From: Methanolinea sp. UBA275
GTDB taxonomy: Archaea > Halobacteriota > Methanomicrobia > Methanomicrobiales > Methanospirillaceae
Assembly (NCBI GenBank): GCA_002506105.1
Contig: DAWU01000053.1
Span: 1-64,000 of the forward strand
Length of the DNA stretch: 64,000 nucleotides
Reading direction: 5' to 3'
Position numbers and translations under genes: made by a program. Below the pieces are notes generated by a model. It was not told where the DNA came from, did no database searches, and saw only the letters and a program-made list of their open reading frames with translations. This document shows positions 18,391 through 27,911 of this stretch, piece by piece (within the stretch, counting starts at the first letter, position 1; each line of letters opens with the position of its first letter).

Positions 18391-21300
18391 ATGATACGCG
18401 TACTCTATGTCGATGACGAGGAGGCTCTCCTGGAGATCACCAAACTCTATCTTGAGCGGAACGGTGACCTCACGGTTGATACGGCGTTGTCGGCGATGAT
18501 CGGATTAGAGAAATTCCGGGAATCGTCATACGACATCATCGTATCCGATTACCAGATGCCGGAGATGGATGGGATCGCCTTTCTAAAAGCGGTCCGGCAG
18601 CAGAGCGTTGACATCCCCTTCATCCTCTTCACGGGACGCGGTCGCGAGGAGGTTGTGATTGAAGCAATCAACAACGGTGTTGACTTCTATATCCAGAAAG
18701 GCGGTGACCCGAAGGCCCAGTTTGCCGAACTGACCCATAAAATCCAGAAAGCGGTCTCACGGCGCAGAGCGGATCTCTCGCGGATCGAGTCCGAAAAGCG
18801 CCTCGCCGATATCATCAACTTCCTCCCCGATGCGACGTTTGCGATCGACAGGGACGGCCGCGTTATTGCCTGGAACCGTGCCATTGAAGAGATGACCGGC
18901 ATCCCCGCTGCGGACATGCTGGGAAAGGGAACGTATGAATACGCGATCCCGTTCTATGGAACCCGCCGGAAAATCCTGATCGATCTCATTTTTGAGCCCG
19001 ACGAGATTCTTTCACAAAATTATGCACACATCGTGCGTGATAAGGACATCCTGATCGCCGACTCGACGCTTCCCCGCCCCAGGGGGATGAGTGTCACCCT
19101 GATGGGAAAAGCAAGCCCGCTGTATAACAGCAGCGGCGATATTGTCGGTGCAATCGAGGCCATACGGGATATCACCGAACGTCAGAAGGCGGAGAATGAT
19201 CTCCGGGCAGCCTACGAACAGATCGCCGCGAATGAAGAGGAGCTTCGTGATCAGCTCGAAAAACTGGTCACCAATCAGGAGGCGCTGGCACACTCGGAAG
19301 GGAAATTCCGGGATATTGTCGAGACATCTCCCGACCTGATCTGGGAGATAGACGAGAGGGGCGTGCTTACCTACGTGAGCCCGCGTTTCACGGACCTGAT
19401 AGGATACACCCCTGAGGAAACCCTGGGAAAACCGATCTTTTCTTTCCTTCCGGAGGAGGAGCTCCCACACCTCCGGGAATTATTTTCCTCAATCACACAC
19501 ACCCGGGAGTTACCCGGGGGGTTTGACGTCATTGCCCGTTGCAAGGACGGGAATCTTATTACGATAGAGATCCGCGCCACCATTCAGACAGACTCCCGGG
19601 GCCAGCTCTCCGGGTTCCGGGGAATTGCAAGGGACATTACCGAGAAGAGGAATGCCGAGAAAGCGCTGCACGAAAGCGAACGAAGGTTCCGCGAACTCGC
19701 TGAGCTGCTGCCCCAGGGGATTTACGAGGCCGATACCACGGGGAGGATGACCTATGTGAACCCGTGTGCCCTGAAGATGTACGGGTACACAGAGGAAGAT
19801 ATTGAACATGGGCTGTACGCCCTGACGATGATCGCTCCGCACGACCGCGAGAGGACTGCAGCTGCCATTCGCCGGATGGCGGAAGAGGGGATCCACCTGA
19901 AGGGAGAATCAGAGTACATGGCGCTTCGCAAGGATGGCACCACGTTTCCGGTCACTATCTTCTCAACTCCTATTTACCGCGATGACAGGATAACAGGAAT
20001 ACGCGGCATCCTGATTGATACCACCGCACAAAAAGAAGCCGAAAATGCATTGACCGAGAGCGAGAGGCGATTCCGCGAACTTGCAGACCTGCTGCCCCAG
20101 GGAATCTATGAGTCAGATCTCTCAGGCAGGGTAACCTATGCCAATCGCATGGCACTGGAGGTATCCGGGTATACTGAAGAAGATATCGAACAAGGCCTCA
20201 ATGTCTTTTCCGTGATTTCTCCCGAGGAAAGCCAGAGGGCTGTCGTGATCTATCGCCAGATGATCGAAAGAGGGGATCGGGTCCAGGGTGACGAGGATTA
20301 TACCGGTCTTCGAAAAGATGGCACCTCATTTCCGGCCTCTATATTCTCATCTCCCATCATCCGGGATGGAGAAATCATCGGAGTCCGTGGCATCATCATC
20401 GACATCACGGAGCGGAAAAAAACCGAGCAATACCTCCAGGCCGTGAACGTACAGCTGGCAGCATCAAGCGAGGAACTCCAGTCGCAATACGACTCGTTGG
20501 CCCGGAATGAACAGCAGATCCGCGGAAGCGAAGTACGGCTAAAGTACATGCTTGGTTTCTACGAGAGATCACGGCAGTCAGAGAAAGAGATCCTCTCCTA
20601 TGCAATCGAGGGCGCAGGTGCCGTGACCGACAGCCCGCTGGGATACCTTGCATTTCTCAATGACGATGAGACTGAGCTGACAATGTACGCGTGGTCGCAG
20701 AATGCCATGAAGGAGTGTGCAATGCGGGAGAAGCCGATCATCTACCCGGTGGAGAAGACCGGCCTCTGGGGAGACGCGGTGCGCCACCGCCGCCCTGTGA
20801 TCACCAACGATTACCAGGCTCCCAATCCCGGGAAGAAGGGCTATCCTGCCGGGCACCCTCATATCCTGCGGCATATGAATGTCCCGATCATGGATGGAGA
20901 CCATATCGTGATGGTTGCCGGTGTGGCGAACAAACCATCCGGGTATTCTGAACACGATGTCAGTCAGCTGACGCTTCTGATGCAGGCGCTCTGGCAGGTC
21001 CTGGAGAGAAGGCGGACCGAAGATGAACTCCGTGCGGCGAACGAGCACCTTGCGGCGTCTGAAAAGGAACTCCGCGACCAGTACCAGAAACTCGCGTTCT
21101 CCGAATATCAGGTCAGGCAGAGCGAGGAGCGATACCGTTCTATCATTGAGAATATTCAGGATATCGTGTACCGGAGTGATGCTGCCGGAAACCTGGTCAT
21201 GATCAGTCCAAGTTTTATCACCACACTCGGGTATGATTCGGCGGAAGAGTGTATCGGGAAAAATATTGCAGGGCAATTCTGGGTCTATCCCGAGAAACGG

Positions 21301-22482
21301 AAGGAATTCCTCGAAGAACTGATGAAGTCCGGATCGGTGACCGATTATGAGATCCTCCTCAAAAAGAAAGACGGCACCCCTGTCCCGGTCTCCACCAGCA
21401 GCCATCTCTATTACAATAAAGACGGGACCATCGCGGGTGTTGAGGGGGTCATCCACGACATGTCTGCAATACGGGATGCGCAGGAGCAGATCCAGCTGCT
21501 CGCCACCCTAAACGATATCAGTCCTGCATCCATTGTTGTCCATACCCCTGACGGGGAGATACTCTATGCGAATGAGCGGACATTCGAACTGCACGGCTCG
21601 ACCAGGGAAGAATTCATGGCACTCAACCTGCACCAGATTGACGCACCTGTGAGCGAACACCTGATCGACACCCGGGTCGAACAGCTCAAGAGTAAGGGGA
21701 TGGCCTCGTTTGACGTGGAGCATTTCCGGAAAGACGGGACGTTACTCCCCCTCCACGTCACGGCCAGGCTGACACAATGGAAGGATCGCGTGGTGATTTT
21801 GAGCGTTGCGACCGATATCACCGAACGGAAACGCATGGAAGATGCGGTCCGGGAGGCAAACCAAAAACTCAACCTTCTTTCGGAGATCACGAGGCACGAT
21901 GTGGCAAATCAGCTTACCATCCTCCAGGGCCTGATCGAAATTGCCACGACTGAAAACTCGGCTCCCGCCATTGCCGACCTGTTGAAGAAGATCGATGCGA
22001 CAGCACGAGCAATCAGCCACCAGGTTGAGTTTACCAGAACCTACCAGGACCTGGGAATCCACACCCCCGAATGGCTCAGGCTTGATGATATCATCGAGCG
22101 GATTTCTTGCAAAAATGTGCATTATACACCACACTGCAGGAAGATAGAGATCTACGCTGACCCCATGCTCGACCGGGTTTTCCAAAACCTTTTTGAGAAT
22201 GCAATTCGGCATGGAAAGAGAGTCACGAAAATCTCGGTCCATTGCGAGCATGGTGCAGACGGGCTTGTGATTGTTGTCGAGGATGATGGTATCGGAATCC
22301 CCTCGGGTGAGAAGGAGAAGATCTTCGAGAAAGGATTTGGGAGCAATACCGGGTTTGGCCTCTTCCTCGCCCGGGAGATCCTCGCACTCACCGGGAGTGC
22401 CATCCGGGAGACAGGCGTGCAGGGAACCGGCGCCCGGTTCGAAATTACTATCCCGGAGGGGAAGTATCGCTCTCCTTCATGA
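18391..22482 (+). CDS. Hybrid histidine kinase: REC, six PAS, GAF, HATPase
   Basis: About 1363 residues. A receiver domain comes first (VLYVDDE, phospho-Asp in IIVSDYQMPEMDG, Lys in YIQKGG). Six PAS-like domains follow, four before and two after a GAF-like domain (about 710-870), joined by charged coiled-coil linkers. PAS three and four are near duplicates. The kinase core has the H-box-like SEITRHDVANQLTILQG, N-box NLFENAIRHG, G1 DDGIGIP and G2 GFGLFLA. No membrane helix is seen, so it is a soluble sensor, perhaps of redox state or small molecules through PAS/GAF. An N-terminal REC is common in Methanomicrobiales kinases. Start at 18391 gives a standard REC start; 18367 is an alternative. 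Confidence 0.92.
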   Translation: MIRVLYVDDEEALLEITKLYLERNGDLTVDTALSAMIGLEKFRESSYDIIVSDYQMPEMDGIAFLKAVRQQSVDIPFILFTGRGREEVVIEAINNGVDFYIQKGGDPKAQFAELTHKIQKAVSRRRADLSRIESEKRLADIINFLPDATFAIDRDGRVIAWNRAIEEMTGIPAADMLGKGTYEYAIPFYGTRRKILIDLIFEPDEILSQNYAHIVRDKDILIADSTLPRPRGMSVTLMGKASPLYNSSGDIVGAIEAIRDITERQKAENDLRAAYEQIAANEEELRDQLEKLVTNQEALAHSEGKFRDIVETSPDLIWEIDERGVLTYVSPRFTDLIGYTPEETLGKPIFSFLPEEELPHLRELFSSITHTRELPGGFDVIARCKDGNLITIEIRATIQTDSRGQLSGFRGIARDITEKRNAEKALHESERRFRELAELLPQGIYEADTTGRMTYVNPCALKMYGYTEEDIEHGLYALTMIAPHDRERTAAAIRRMAEEGIHLKGESEYMALRKDGTTFPVTIFSTPIYRDDRITGIRGILIDTTAQKEAENALTESERRFRELADLLPQGIYESDLSGRVTYANRMALEVSGYTEEDIEQGLNVFSVISPEESQRAVVIYRQMIERGDRVQGDEDYTGLRKDGTSFPASIFSSPIIRDGEIIGVRGIIIDITERKKTEQYLQAVNVQLAASSEELQSQYDSLARNEQQIRGSEVRLKYMLGFYERSRQSEKEILSYAIEGAGAVTDSPLGYLAFLNDDETELTMYAWSQNAMKECAMREKPIIYPVEKTGLWGDAVRHRRPVITNDYQAPNPGKKGYPAGHPHILRHMNVPIMDGDHIVMVAGVANKPSGYSEHDVSQLTLLMQALWQVLERRRTEDELRAANEHLAASEKELRDQYQKLAFSEYQVRQSEERYRSIIENIQDIVYRSDAAGNLVMISPSFITTLGYDSAEECIGKNIAGQFWVYPEKRKEFLEELMKSGSVTDYEILLKKKDGTPVPVSTSSHLYYNKDGTIAGVEGVIHDMSAIRDAQEQIQLLATLNDISPASIVVHTPDGEILYANERTFELHGSTREEFMALNLHQIDAPVSEHLIDTRVEQLKSKGMASFDVEHFRKDGTLLPLHVTARLTQWKDRVVILSVATDITERKRMEDAVREANQKLNLLSEITRHDVANQLTILQGLIEIATTENSAPAIADLLKKIDATARAISHQVEFTRTYQDLGIHTPEWLRLDDIIERISCKNVHYTPHCRKIEIYADPMLDRVFQNLFENAIRHGKRVTKISVHCEHGADGLVIVVEDDGIGIPSGEKEKIFEKGFGSNTGFGLFLAREILALTGSAIRETGVQGTGARFEITIPEGKYRSPS

Positions 22483-22539
22483 GAGCGAGAAATTCAGGGC
22501 ATCCACACTTCTATGTACTGTCCATTCCAGGAAGTGCCA

Positions 22540-24012
22540 CTATTTCCCTTTCACATGCACTTCGAATCCCTGTATCAGCCCCATGAACAGGATCAGGACA
22601 GGGATGATCTCGAGCCTGCCGATCCACATGAGGAAAATGAAGATCCATTTTGTCGAGTGCGGGCTTGAGGGTATCAGGTACCCAAGGCCAAGCCCCACAT
22701 TGCTCATCGCCGAGACCTCCTCGAACACCACTTCGTGTGTTCTGAAATCAGTCGATGCCAGGTGCAGGCAGATGATTGTTGCGACGAAGATCACCAGGAA
22801 ATAGAGCACGATGATCAGCATATTTCTGGAGAGCTCAACTTCCGAGATACGTGTGGGAAACACCCTCCCCTCGTGTTTGAACGGGACCATCATCCTGCCC
22901 CGGGAAAAAAACCGCCTGAACCACCACACGAGCCCTTCATACGCCAGGATGACGCGGTTGGCCTTGATACCCCCGGAAGTACTCCCGGCTGCCCCACCGA
23001 TCACCATCAGGATGGTGATGACAATCAGCGGTCCTGCAACCCAGTGGAGGTTCGAGTTCTGGAGGCCGGTGCACGTCAACCCTGATATGGTGCAGAAGAA
23101 ACCCTGCCGGACCGCGATCTCCAGGGGGAAGCTGTTGAAGAGGTGGAGATCCAGGGTCACTAGGAGCGATCCAAGGAGCGCGAGCGCCAGGATGAGCCAC
23201 ACGACCCTGTCCTGGAAGAACGGCCTGAATTTTCCCCTGTACATCAGGAAGTAGAGTTTGAATGGCAATGCCCCGGCAATCATGACCGGGATTAACAGTG
23301 ATTCCAGGAGTGCGTTATCATAAAACGCCATCCCTGCATCATGGAGCGAAAAACCCCCCGTGGCTATGCTCACCATAACCAGGTTCAGGGCATCCCAGAG
23401 CGGAATCCCGGAGAGCATCACCATCCCGGTGAAGACGACAGTGAGGAAGAGATAGATGATCCACATGCGCCTCCCGGTGGACACGACACTTGGCATCAGC
23501 TCCTCGGACCGACCCTCAGACCGGTAGAGCTGGGTCTGCATGAAACTCGACCGGGAGAGCATGGCGATTCCGAACGCAATCACCCCGACTCCCCCGACCC
23601 ACTGCATGAACGACCGCCAGAAGAGAATGGTTTTCGGGGTAGAATCGAGGGTGCCAATCACGGTAAATCCCGTTCCTGTCCATCCGGACATGGCTTCGAA
23701 GATGCTGTCAGTCCAGCTCATGTGGAGGCCAAGCACAAAAGGGAGAGCCCCCACGGCTGCGATTGCCAGCCAGATCAGGGCCGCAGCGGTCAGGGCGACA
23801 GAGAGCTGCGGAACATATTCACGCCTCGGGATATGAGAGATGAGCACGCCAAGGAGAATGAAGGTCAGGGGTACGGAGACCATGGGCACCAGCATATCCC
23901 ACTCACCGAAGATGATGATCAGAAGAAGGGGAACAAGGGTGATCATGCCGAGGAACTCGAAGATGATCCCCATGTCGTGGGCGATGATGGCCAGGGTCTC
24001 CAGCCGTCTCAT
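22540..24012 (-). CDS. trkH: Potassium uptake protein TrkH
   Basis: A 490-residue membrane protein with the four pore-loop repeats of the Trk/Ktr family: GWTGTGFTVIG, SIATGGFSLHD, SGLTCTGLQ and SNVGLGLGY. These loops form the K+ selectivity filter; the second and fourth keep a central Gly. AGSTSGGIK is a further TrkH hallmark. TrkH normally needs a cytoplasmic TrkA, which is not encoded next to it. It is convergent to the sensor kinase gene. Confidence 0.95.
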   Translation of the reverse strand: MRRLETLAIIAHDMGIIFEFLGMITLVPLLLIIIFGEWDMLVPMVSVPLTFILLGVLISHIPRREYVPQLSVALTAAALIWLAIAAVGALPFVLGLHMSWTDSIFEAMSGWTGTGFTVIGTLDSTPKTILFWRSFMQWVGGVGVIAFGIAMLSRSSFMQTQLYRSEGRSEELMPSVVSTGRRMWIIYLFLTVVFTGMVMLSGIPLWDALNLVMVSIATGGFSLHDAGMAFYDNALLESLLIPVMIAGALPFKLYFLMYRGKFRPFFQDRVVWLILALALLGSLLVTLDLHLFNSFPLEIAVRQGFFCTISGLTCTGLQNSNLHWVAGPLIVITILMVIGGAAGSTSGGIKANRVILAYEGLVWWFRRFFSRGRMMVPFKHEGRVFPTRISEVELSRNMLIIVLYFLVIFVATIICLHLASTDFRTHEVVFEEVSAMSNVGLGLGYLIPSSPHSTKWIFIFLMWIGRLEIIPVLILFMGLIQGFEVHVKGK

Positions 24013-24322
24013 ACGTAGGTCATTGACAGGGCATGTTTATCTGCATTCTGGATAGAGGGTCTCCACCCTGTATCGCGTCTGGGATTTTTCTTCTCCGAAA
24101 AATTCCTTTCCTTGACTTGTTCAGCGTCCTTGCATTTGATTTTCCTTTTTCCGATATTCTGCCATCGTATATGGTTCAATCTTCCCGTCGAACAGCGACT
24201 GGCGAAACCTCCTGGCCGCATGCCATCTATGAAGAATATTCCGCCTTTTTTTTAGATTTGAAAAGACCTGTAACGGGATGTGAATAACCCGCAATCTCTA
24301 TTTTCTTCTCTGGCGAACCTGA
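24013..24322. other. Intergenic region between trkH and the cyclophilin gene
   Basis: About 310 bases between divergent genes, so it should hold both promoters. T-rich tracts are present (TTTTTTTTAG near 24246). I see no gene and no clear symmetric operator. Confidence 0.45.
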
Positions 24323-24979
24323 ATGCCAATGTCAACATTTCGGATCTTCATTCTCACGGGAATCCTCGTTGCAGGGCTCCTGTTGTCAGCAGGATGCACC
24401 CAGCAGGACAACACGGCAAAGATGGGATCGGACACCAGCATGATGACGCTGTCCCCGGAAGAAACACCGGGAGTCCAGGCGACTCCGGCTCCAAGCGATA
24501 CGGTCTCAATCGATTCGTGGAAGCGTGTCCTTTTAGAGACCTCGATGGGGAACATTACCATCACACTCGATCCCTCAATGCCCGTCACCGCAGGGAATTT
24601 CGAAACGCTGGTCGGGAAAGGCTACTACAATGGCGTGATCTTCCACCGGGTGATTGACGGATTCATGATCCAGGGAGGAGATCCCACCGGTACCGGCCGC
24701 GGTGGGCCGGGCTACAGGATCCCGGATGAGTTTTCCCTACAGAACCGGAATGACCGCGGAACCGTTGCGATGGCAAACTCGGGTCCGAATACAGGCGGCT
24801 CCCAGTTCTTCATCAACCTTGTCAACAATAATAACCTGGATACAAAGCATCCGGTCTTCGGGAGAGTCATCGAAGGGATGGATGTGGTCGATGCGATCGG
24901 AAAAGTGCACACCACCGGCCGGGCTGGGGGAGACCGGCCCCTCCAGAACGTGACTATCATCCGTGCAGTGATGATCTGA
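24323..24979 (+). CDS. Exported cyclophilin-type peptidyl-prolyl isomerase
   Basis: 218 residues. A signal peptide ends in a lipobox-like LSAGC at about residue 25, followed by a Thr/Ser/Pro-rich linker of about 35 residues and a cyclophilin domain. Catalytic-site motifs are FHRVIDGFMIQGGD (Arg and Phe), MANSGPNTGGSQFFI and HPVFGRVIEGMDVV. It speeds cis-trans isomerisation of proline bonds in proteins outside the membrane, where it is probably lipid-anchored. Cytoplasmic cyclophilins are common in methanogens; the lipoprotein form is less so. A second in-frame ATG is two codons in. Confidence 0.93.
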   Translation: MPMSTFRIFILTGILVAGLLLSAGCTQQDNTAKMGSDTSMMTLSPEETPGVQATPAPSDTVSIDSWKRVLLETSMGNITITLDPSMPVTAGNFETLVGKGYYNGVIFHRVIDGFMIQGGDPTGTGRGGPGYRIPDEFSLQNRNDRGTVAMANSGPNTGGSQFFINLVNNNNLDTKHPVFGRVIEGMDVVDAIGKVHTTGRAGGDRPLQNVTIIRAVMI

Positions 24980-24990
24980 ACCTTTTTTTT
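24980..24990 (+). terminator. T-run terminator after the cyclophilin gene
   Basis: An eight-T run directly after the stop codon, of the kind that ends archaeal transcripts without a hairpin. A second T8 run lies near 25051. Confidence 0.5.
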
Positions 24991-25166
24991 AATGAAAATG
25001 GCTCCGCAATCGTCATTCTGAATGCGTGTATCTCGATGAGAATAATGAATTTTTTTTTCGTGTGATGTTCCTGGAGGGGAGTACCCCTGCTGTGAGGGAT
25101 CCCTCTCTTTATAGAAGAAGTACCTCTCTATTCACGTCCCTTCCGCGTTCGATCTTTTATTCGCGT

Positions 25167-25388
25167 TTATTTTCCGATCCGGACAAGGTACTGGTTCTCC
25201 GCTTCCTGGTCCCACGATACCTGGTATCCCTGCCCAGTGAAGGGAGAACATGTGTTATCTACCTGCTCCCTGGTCGCAAAAAAGGCCAGTGAGTCCCCCG
25301 ACGGCAACTTTTTCAGGAGGATCTTCAACTTGATCATCAGGTTTGTACAGGTCAGATCGGTAAAATCCTCTGGTTCTGTTGATGTCAT
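25167..25388 (-). CDS. TusA/SirA-like sulfur carrier protein
   Basis: 73 residues. The pattern fits the TusA fold: an early Cys in LTCTNLMIKLKILLKKLPSG (TusA proteins have CP-x-P here, so the usual Pro is missing), then GDSLAFFA as strand two and GYQVSW. In TusA the early Cys carries persulfide sulfur. The ATG at 25388 has GTGATC three bases upstream, matching the 16S anti-Shine-Dalgarno; an ATG at 25403 overlapping the previous stop is an alternative. It follows the triple-DsrE gene and the two YeeE-like genes, so it probably accepts sulfur (or selenium) entering through them. That last step is inference. Confidence 0.7.
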   Translation of the reverse strand: MTSTEPEDFTDLTCTNLMIKLKILLKKLPSGDSLAFFATREQVDNTCSPFTGQGYQVSWDQEAENQYLVRIGK

Positions 25389-25402
25389 CTGATCACATTC
25401 CA

Positions 25403-26578
25403 TTAGAAAAATATCATCCGCAATGCAGACTTGCTGCTCTCCTCTTCGGTTCCATACATGATCCTGGCAAGGTCTTCGTCCGCCACTTCCCCGACCATGG
25501 ATAACTCTTCCGAGATCTGGATCCCCCTGTCGGCAAGCGAGGGGCCATGCACACAATACCGGAGGTTCGTGACATCGGTGGTGACCGCGATCATCTCCTG
25601 GATATTGAAGACCTTGTCGTGCTTTGGGACTTCCTGGGTCCCATGAAGGGCATACACCCCGTCCTCTATGAAGAGGATTGTGGTGGGCATTCCCTCCATC
25701 GCGGCCGCAATCGCAAGGGACAATCCTCCGAACGTCCACTCGGTATAATACGGGAGGTTGGTGATACACACGAGAAGATGAGGGACTCTCCCTCCGGGTT
25801 CCCCGCGGAGAACAATACTCCCGGCGGCGTGGGAGAGAATAGGATGATTTTCTGAAAAACGAGCGAGGATCTGCTTTAACGGCCGGATTTCGATCTCCTG
25901 GATGCAGGATGACGGCTCGCAGAATCCTGTCCCGGCATTCATCTGGTAGTATCCCCTCGCAGTGGCACATCGCGAGCAGGCGGCATACCAGGAATCCCTG
26001 CCCGAAAGGGCTGCATCTCTCGCGAGTGCGGTAACACCTCTCCCGATATTCTCGAACTCCGAAGGACGCTGGCCGTCGTGCAGGGTGTGTACACCGTTCA
26101 GATACGTGTAGAGTTCAGGATGAAGATCCGCGTGGTGCACACCGTTGAGGAACCGGAGCATGTAGACCGGGACTCTGCTCATGTAGGGCGCATTGCACAG
26201 GAGAAATCCCGCACGCTTTGTCCCGGTCCATTCCTTCTTCAATGTTGAGACCAGGCTCTCCCAGAAAGGCTCCGGGCTGTCATGTCCCCTGATATGGACG
26301 TACGGGCACCCGGAACCCACTGCATCCTTCAGTCCCTGCACATGGAGCTCGTCGCCGTCTGCGATGATCCGGATTAAAGGAAGTGATGAAAGCGCGTTCC
26401 AGGAAAGCCGGGTTCTCGCATCGACGAGGCTGAACAATGCATCTCCGGTAAGAAAAATGGAAATCGTGTCGGGTCGGGTGAGATTCCTCTCATCGTTCAC
26501 CGCAGTGAGAACTCCGGCATACCACCGTATCCGCTCTTCGGAGATCGGATCACAGAACAGAAACGTTGAACCCGTCAC
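25403..26578 (-). CDS. Protein with three tandem DsrE-like domains
   Basis: 391 residues that divide into three segments of about 120-130, each resembling the DsrE/TusD sulfur-relay fold: residues 5-95 (FLFCDPISEE, IFLTGDALFSL), 122-215 (GFLLCNAPYM, a YLNGVHTLHDGQ segment, CSRCATARGYY), and 266-385 (HLLVCITNLPY, AIAAAMEG, ILFIEDGVYAL, CVHGPSLADRG). Candidate sulfur-handling Cys are 128, 201, 204, 271 and 342. Bacterial TusBCD or DsrEFH use three separate subunits for this. The start is GTG and the gene begins 6 bases after the upstream YeeE-like gene. Function as a sulfur relay is inferred from fold and neighbours. Confidence 0.65.
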   Translation of the reverse strand: MTGSTFLFCDPISEERIRWYAGVLTAVNDERNLTRPDTISIFLTGDALFSLVDARTRLSWNALSSLPLIRIIADGDELHVQGLKDAVGSGCPYVHIRGHDSPEPFWESLVSTLKKEWTGTKRAGFLLCNAPYMSRVPVYMLRFLNGVHHADLHPELYTYLNGVHTLHDGQRPSEFENIGRGVTALARDAALSGRDSWYAACSRCATARGYYQMNAGTGFCEPSSCIQEIEIRPLKQILARFSENHPILSHAAGSIVLRGEPGGRVPHLLVCITNLPYYTEWTFGGLSLAIAAAMEGMPTTILFIEDGVYALHGTQEVPKHDKVFNIQEMIAVTTDVTNLRYCVHGPSLADRGIQISEELSMVGEVADEDLARIMYGTEEESSKSALRMIFF

Positions 26579-26584
26579 TTCCCC

Positions 26585-27109
26585 TCACACCCCGAACCCA
26601 AGGGCTTTCATGAGCGCAACAACCCAGCCTGAAACAAGCGCCGCAAACAGGATTGATCCTGCACACATTCCAATGAAGAACCAGGCTGCCTTGTAGTTCC
26701 CCTCCGAAGCCATGACAGTCTGGCGGATGGGGCACCCCCCAAGAAGAACCGCGATGAATCCCACGAGAAATCCCGGGATGACGGAAAAGATGAGGTATGC
26801 CACGGTATTCAGGCCACCGGGGGCACCGGGGATAGGAGTTGCAGGTCCGCTCGTGAACGCCCAGAAGAAGTGCTCCATGGCGGCCGGCGTGAGAAACCAG
26901 AAGATGAGGTACCCGACGAATGCAGCGACAATGAGGGTGAGGTATCCCGAGAGAAGGCGGGTATGCCGGAAGAGGAAATAATCCCTGAACCCCCCGATCG
27001 AGCAATACCCGGACCTTTGGGCGAGGTACCCGATGAGAAGACCCAGGAGCAATGTCACGAGGGGAACAAAGAATACTGCCGCCTCTTTGGGAAGGATTCC
27101 GGTTGCCAT
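26585..27109 (-). CDS. YeeE/YedE-family membrane protein, half-size unit 2
   Basis: 174 residues with about five transmembrane helices. It has the family's cysteine motifs: RSGYCSIGGFRDYF (Cys36) and LLGGCPIRQ (Cys126). Full-size YeeE/YedE proteins, such as the thiosulfate importer YeeE, join two such units in one chain; here a second unit is encoded just upstream and overlaps by one base. Together they could form one importer for thiosulfate or a similar sulfur or selenium compound. The substrate is not shown by the sequence. Confidence 0.82.
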   Translation of the reverse strand: MATGILPKEAAVFFVPLVTLLLGLLIGYLAQRSGYCSIGGFRDYFLFRHTRLLSGYLTLIVAAFVGYLIFWFLTPAAMEHFFWAFTSGPATPIPGAPGGLNTVAYLIFSVIPGFLVGFIAVLLGGCPIRQTVMASEGNYKAAWFFIGMCAGSILFAALVSGWVVALMKALGFGV

Positions 27110-27642
27110 CAGACTGCCTCCTTCTCGGCCTTTTTGAGCATCAGGTATGCTCCCAGGATTACGCCGGCCGCCATGGCGACGATGAACAGCACGGCAGTGA
27201 GATCACCGTACCCGGTCCGGAGCGCTGCCCGGTACGGGCACCCCCCGAATATCATCGCCAGGTTCAACACAAGAACGCCGGCAATGAAGTAGATGAAATA
27301 CTCTTTTTTTGTCCCCTTCCGAATTTTATGTTCCCTGTGGAAGGTTGACGCGATGTATCCACCGATAAGCACCCCTGCGACGCTCAGGACCGGGAGGAGA
27401 GAGTTCTTCGAGATCGCGGCCAGGGCGAGATCGGTATGCGCCACGATATTGGTGATGCCGTTCACCATGTCCCGGGTATGGCAGGCAACGCAGAACCCGT
27501 ACGCCTCCGGCCCGCCTGCACTGATCAGGAGTGCCTGGGAACATGCTGCGAGAATCCCGATCAGGGCACCGAGAAATGCCGGGTGCCGTGAGAGTAGAGA
27601 GAGAGTGGAACGTATTGTATTGGAGTATTCATCTCGCAGCAT
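27109..27642 (-). CDS. YeeE/YedE-family membrane protein, half-size unit 1
   Basis: 177 residues from the ATG at 27642 (the frame extends to 27831 but the extra part has no support). About five helices, with GFCVACHTRD (Cys51, Cys54) and IFGGCPYRAA (Cys135) matching the Cys motifs of its partner downstream. The stop overlaps the partner start, which implies coupled translation and assembly. It is the first gene of the set YeeE-like, YeeE-like, triple DsrE, TusA-like. No ribosome-binding site is seen; AATTAAG about 20 bases upstream may belong to the promoter. Confidence 0.82.
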   Translation of the reverse strand: MLRDEYSNTIRSTLSLLSRHPAFLGALIGILAACSQALLISAGGPEAYGFCVACHTRDMVNGITNIVAHTDLALAAISKNSLLPVLSVAGVLIGGYIASTFHREHKIRKGTKKEYFIYFIAGVLVLNLAMIFGGCPYRAALRTGYGDLTAVLFIVAMAAGVILGAYLMLKKAEKEAV

Positions 27643-27911
27643 GAGAGGGGTCTTAATTAAAGTTTTTTGAAAATAAGGATTGCGGTTTATTTTTGCTCCT
27701 ATGAGAAAAAAGATTGAATTACCTATGGCGAATTCAAGAATGAAGGGAGAGAGGGCGTAAGGAAAAATTGTGCTTCTTTGTGGATGATACAGAATCCCCA
27801 ACCAGCAATCCTGCCAGGAAAACATCCTCACTACGTGAGGCTCGAATTGTTATTCTCATCTCCCTTGCTCCCTTCGGTCTGGGATTCCAGTCTGGAATTG
27901 AGTGAGGTGAA

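Noticed and set aside
20578..21456. 292-codon minus-strand frame opposite the sensor kinase
   Set aside because: Shadow of the kinase frame; no ribosome-binding site or recognisable domain.
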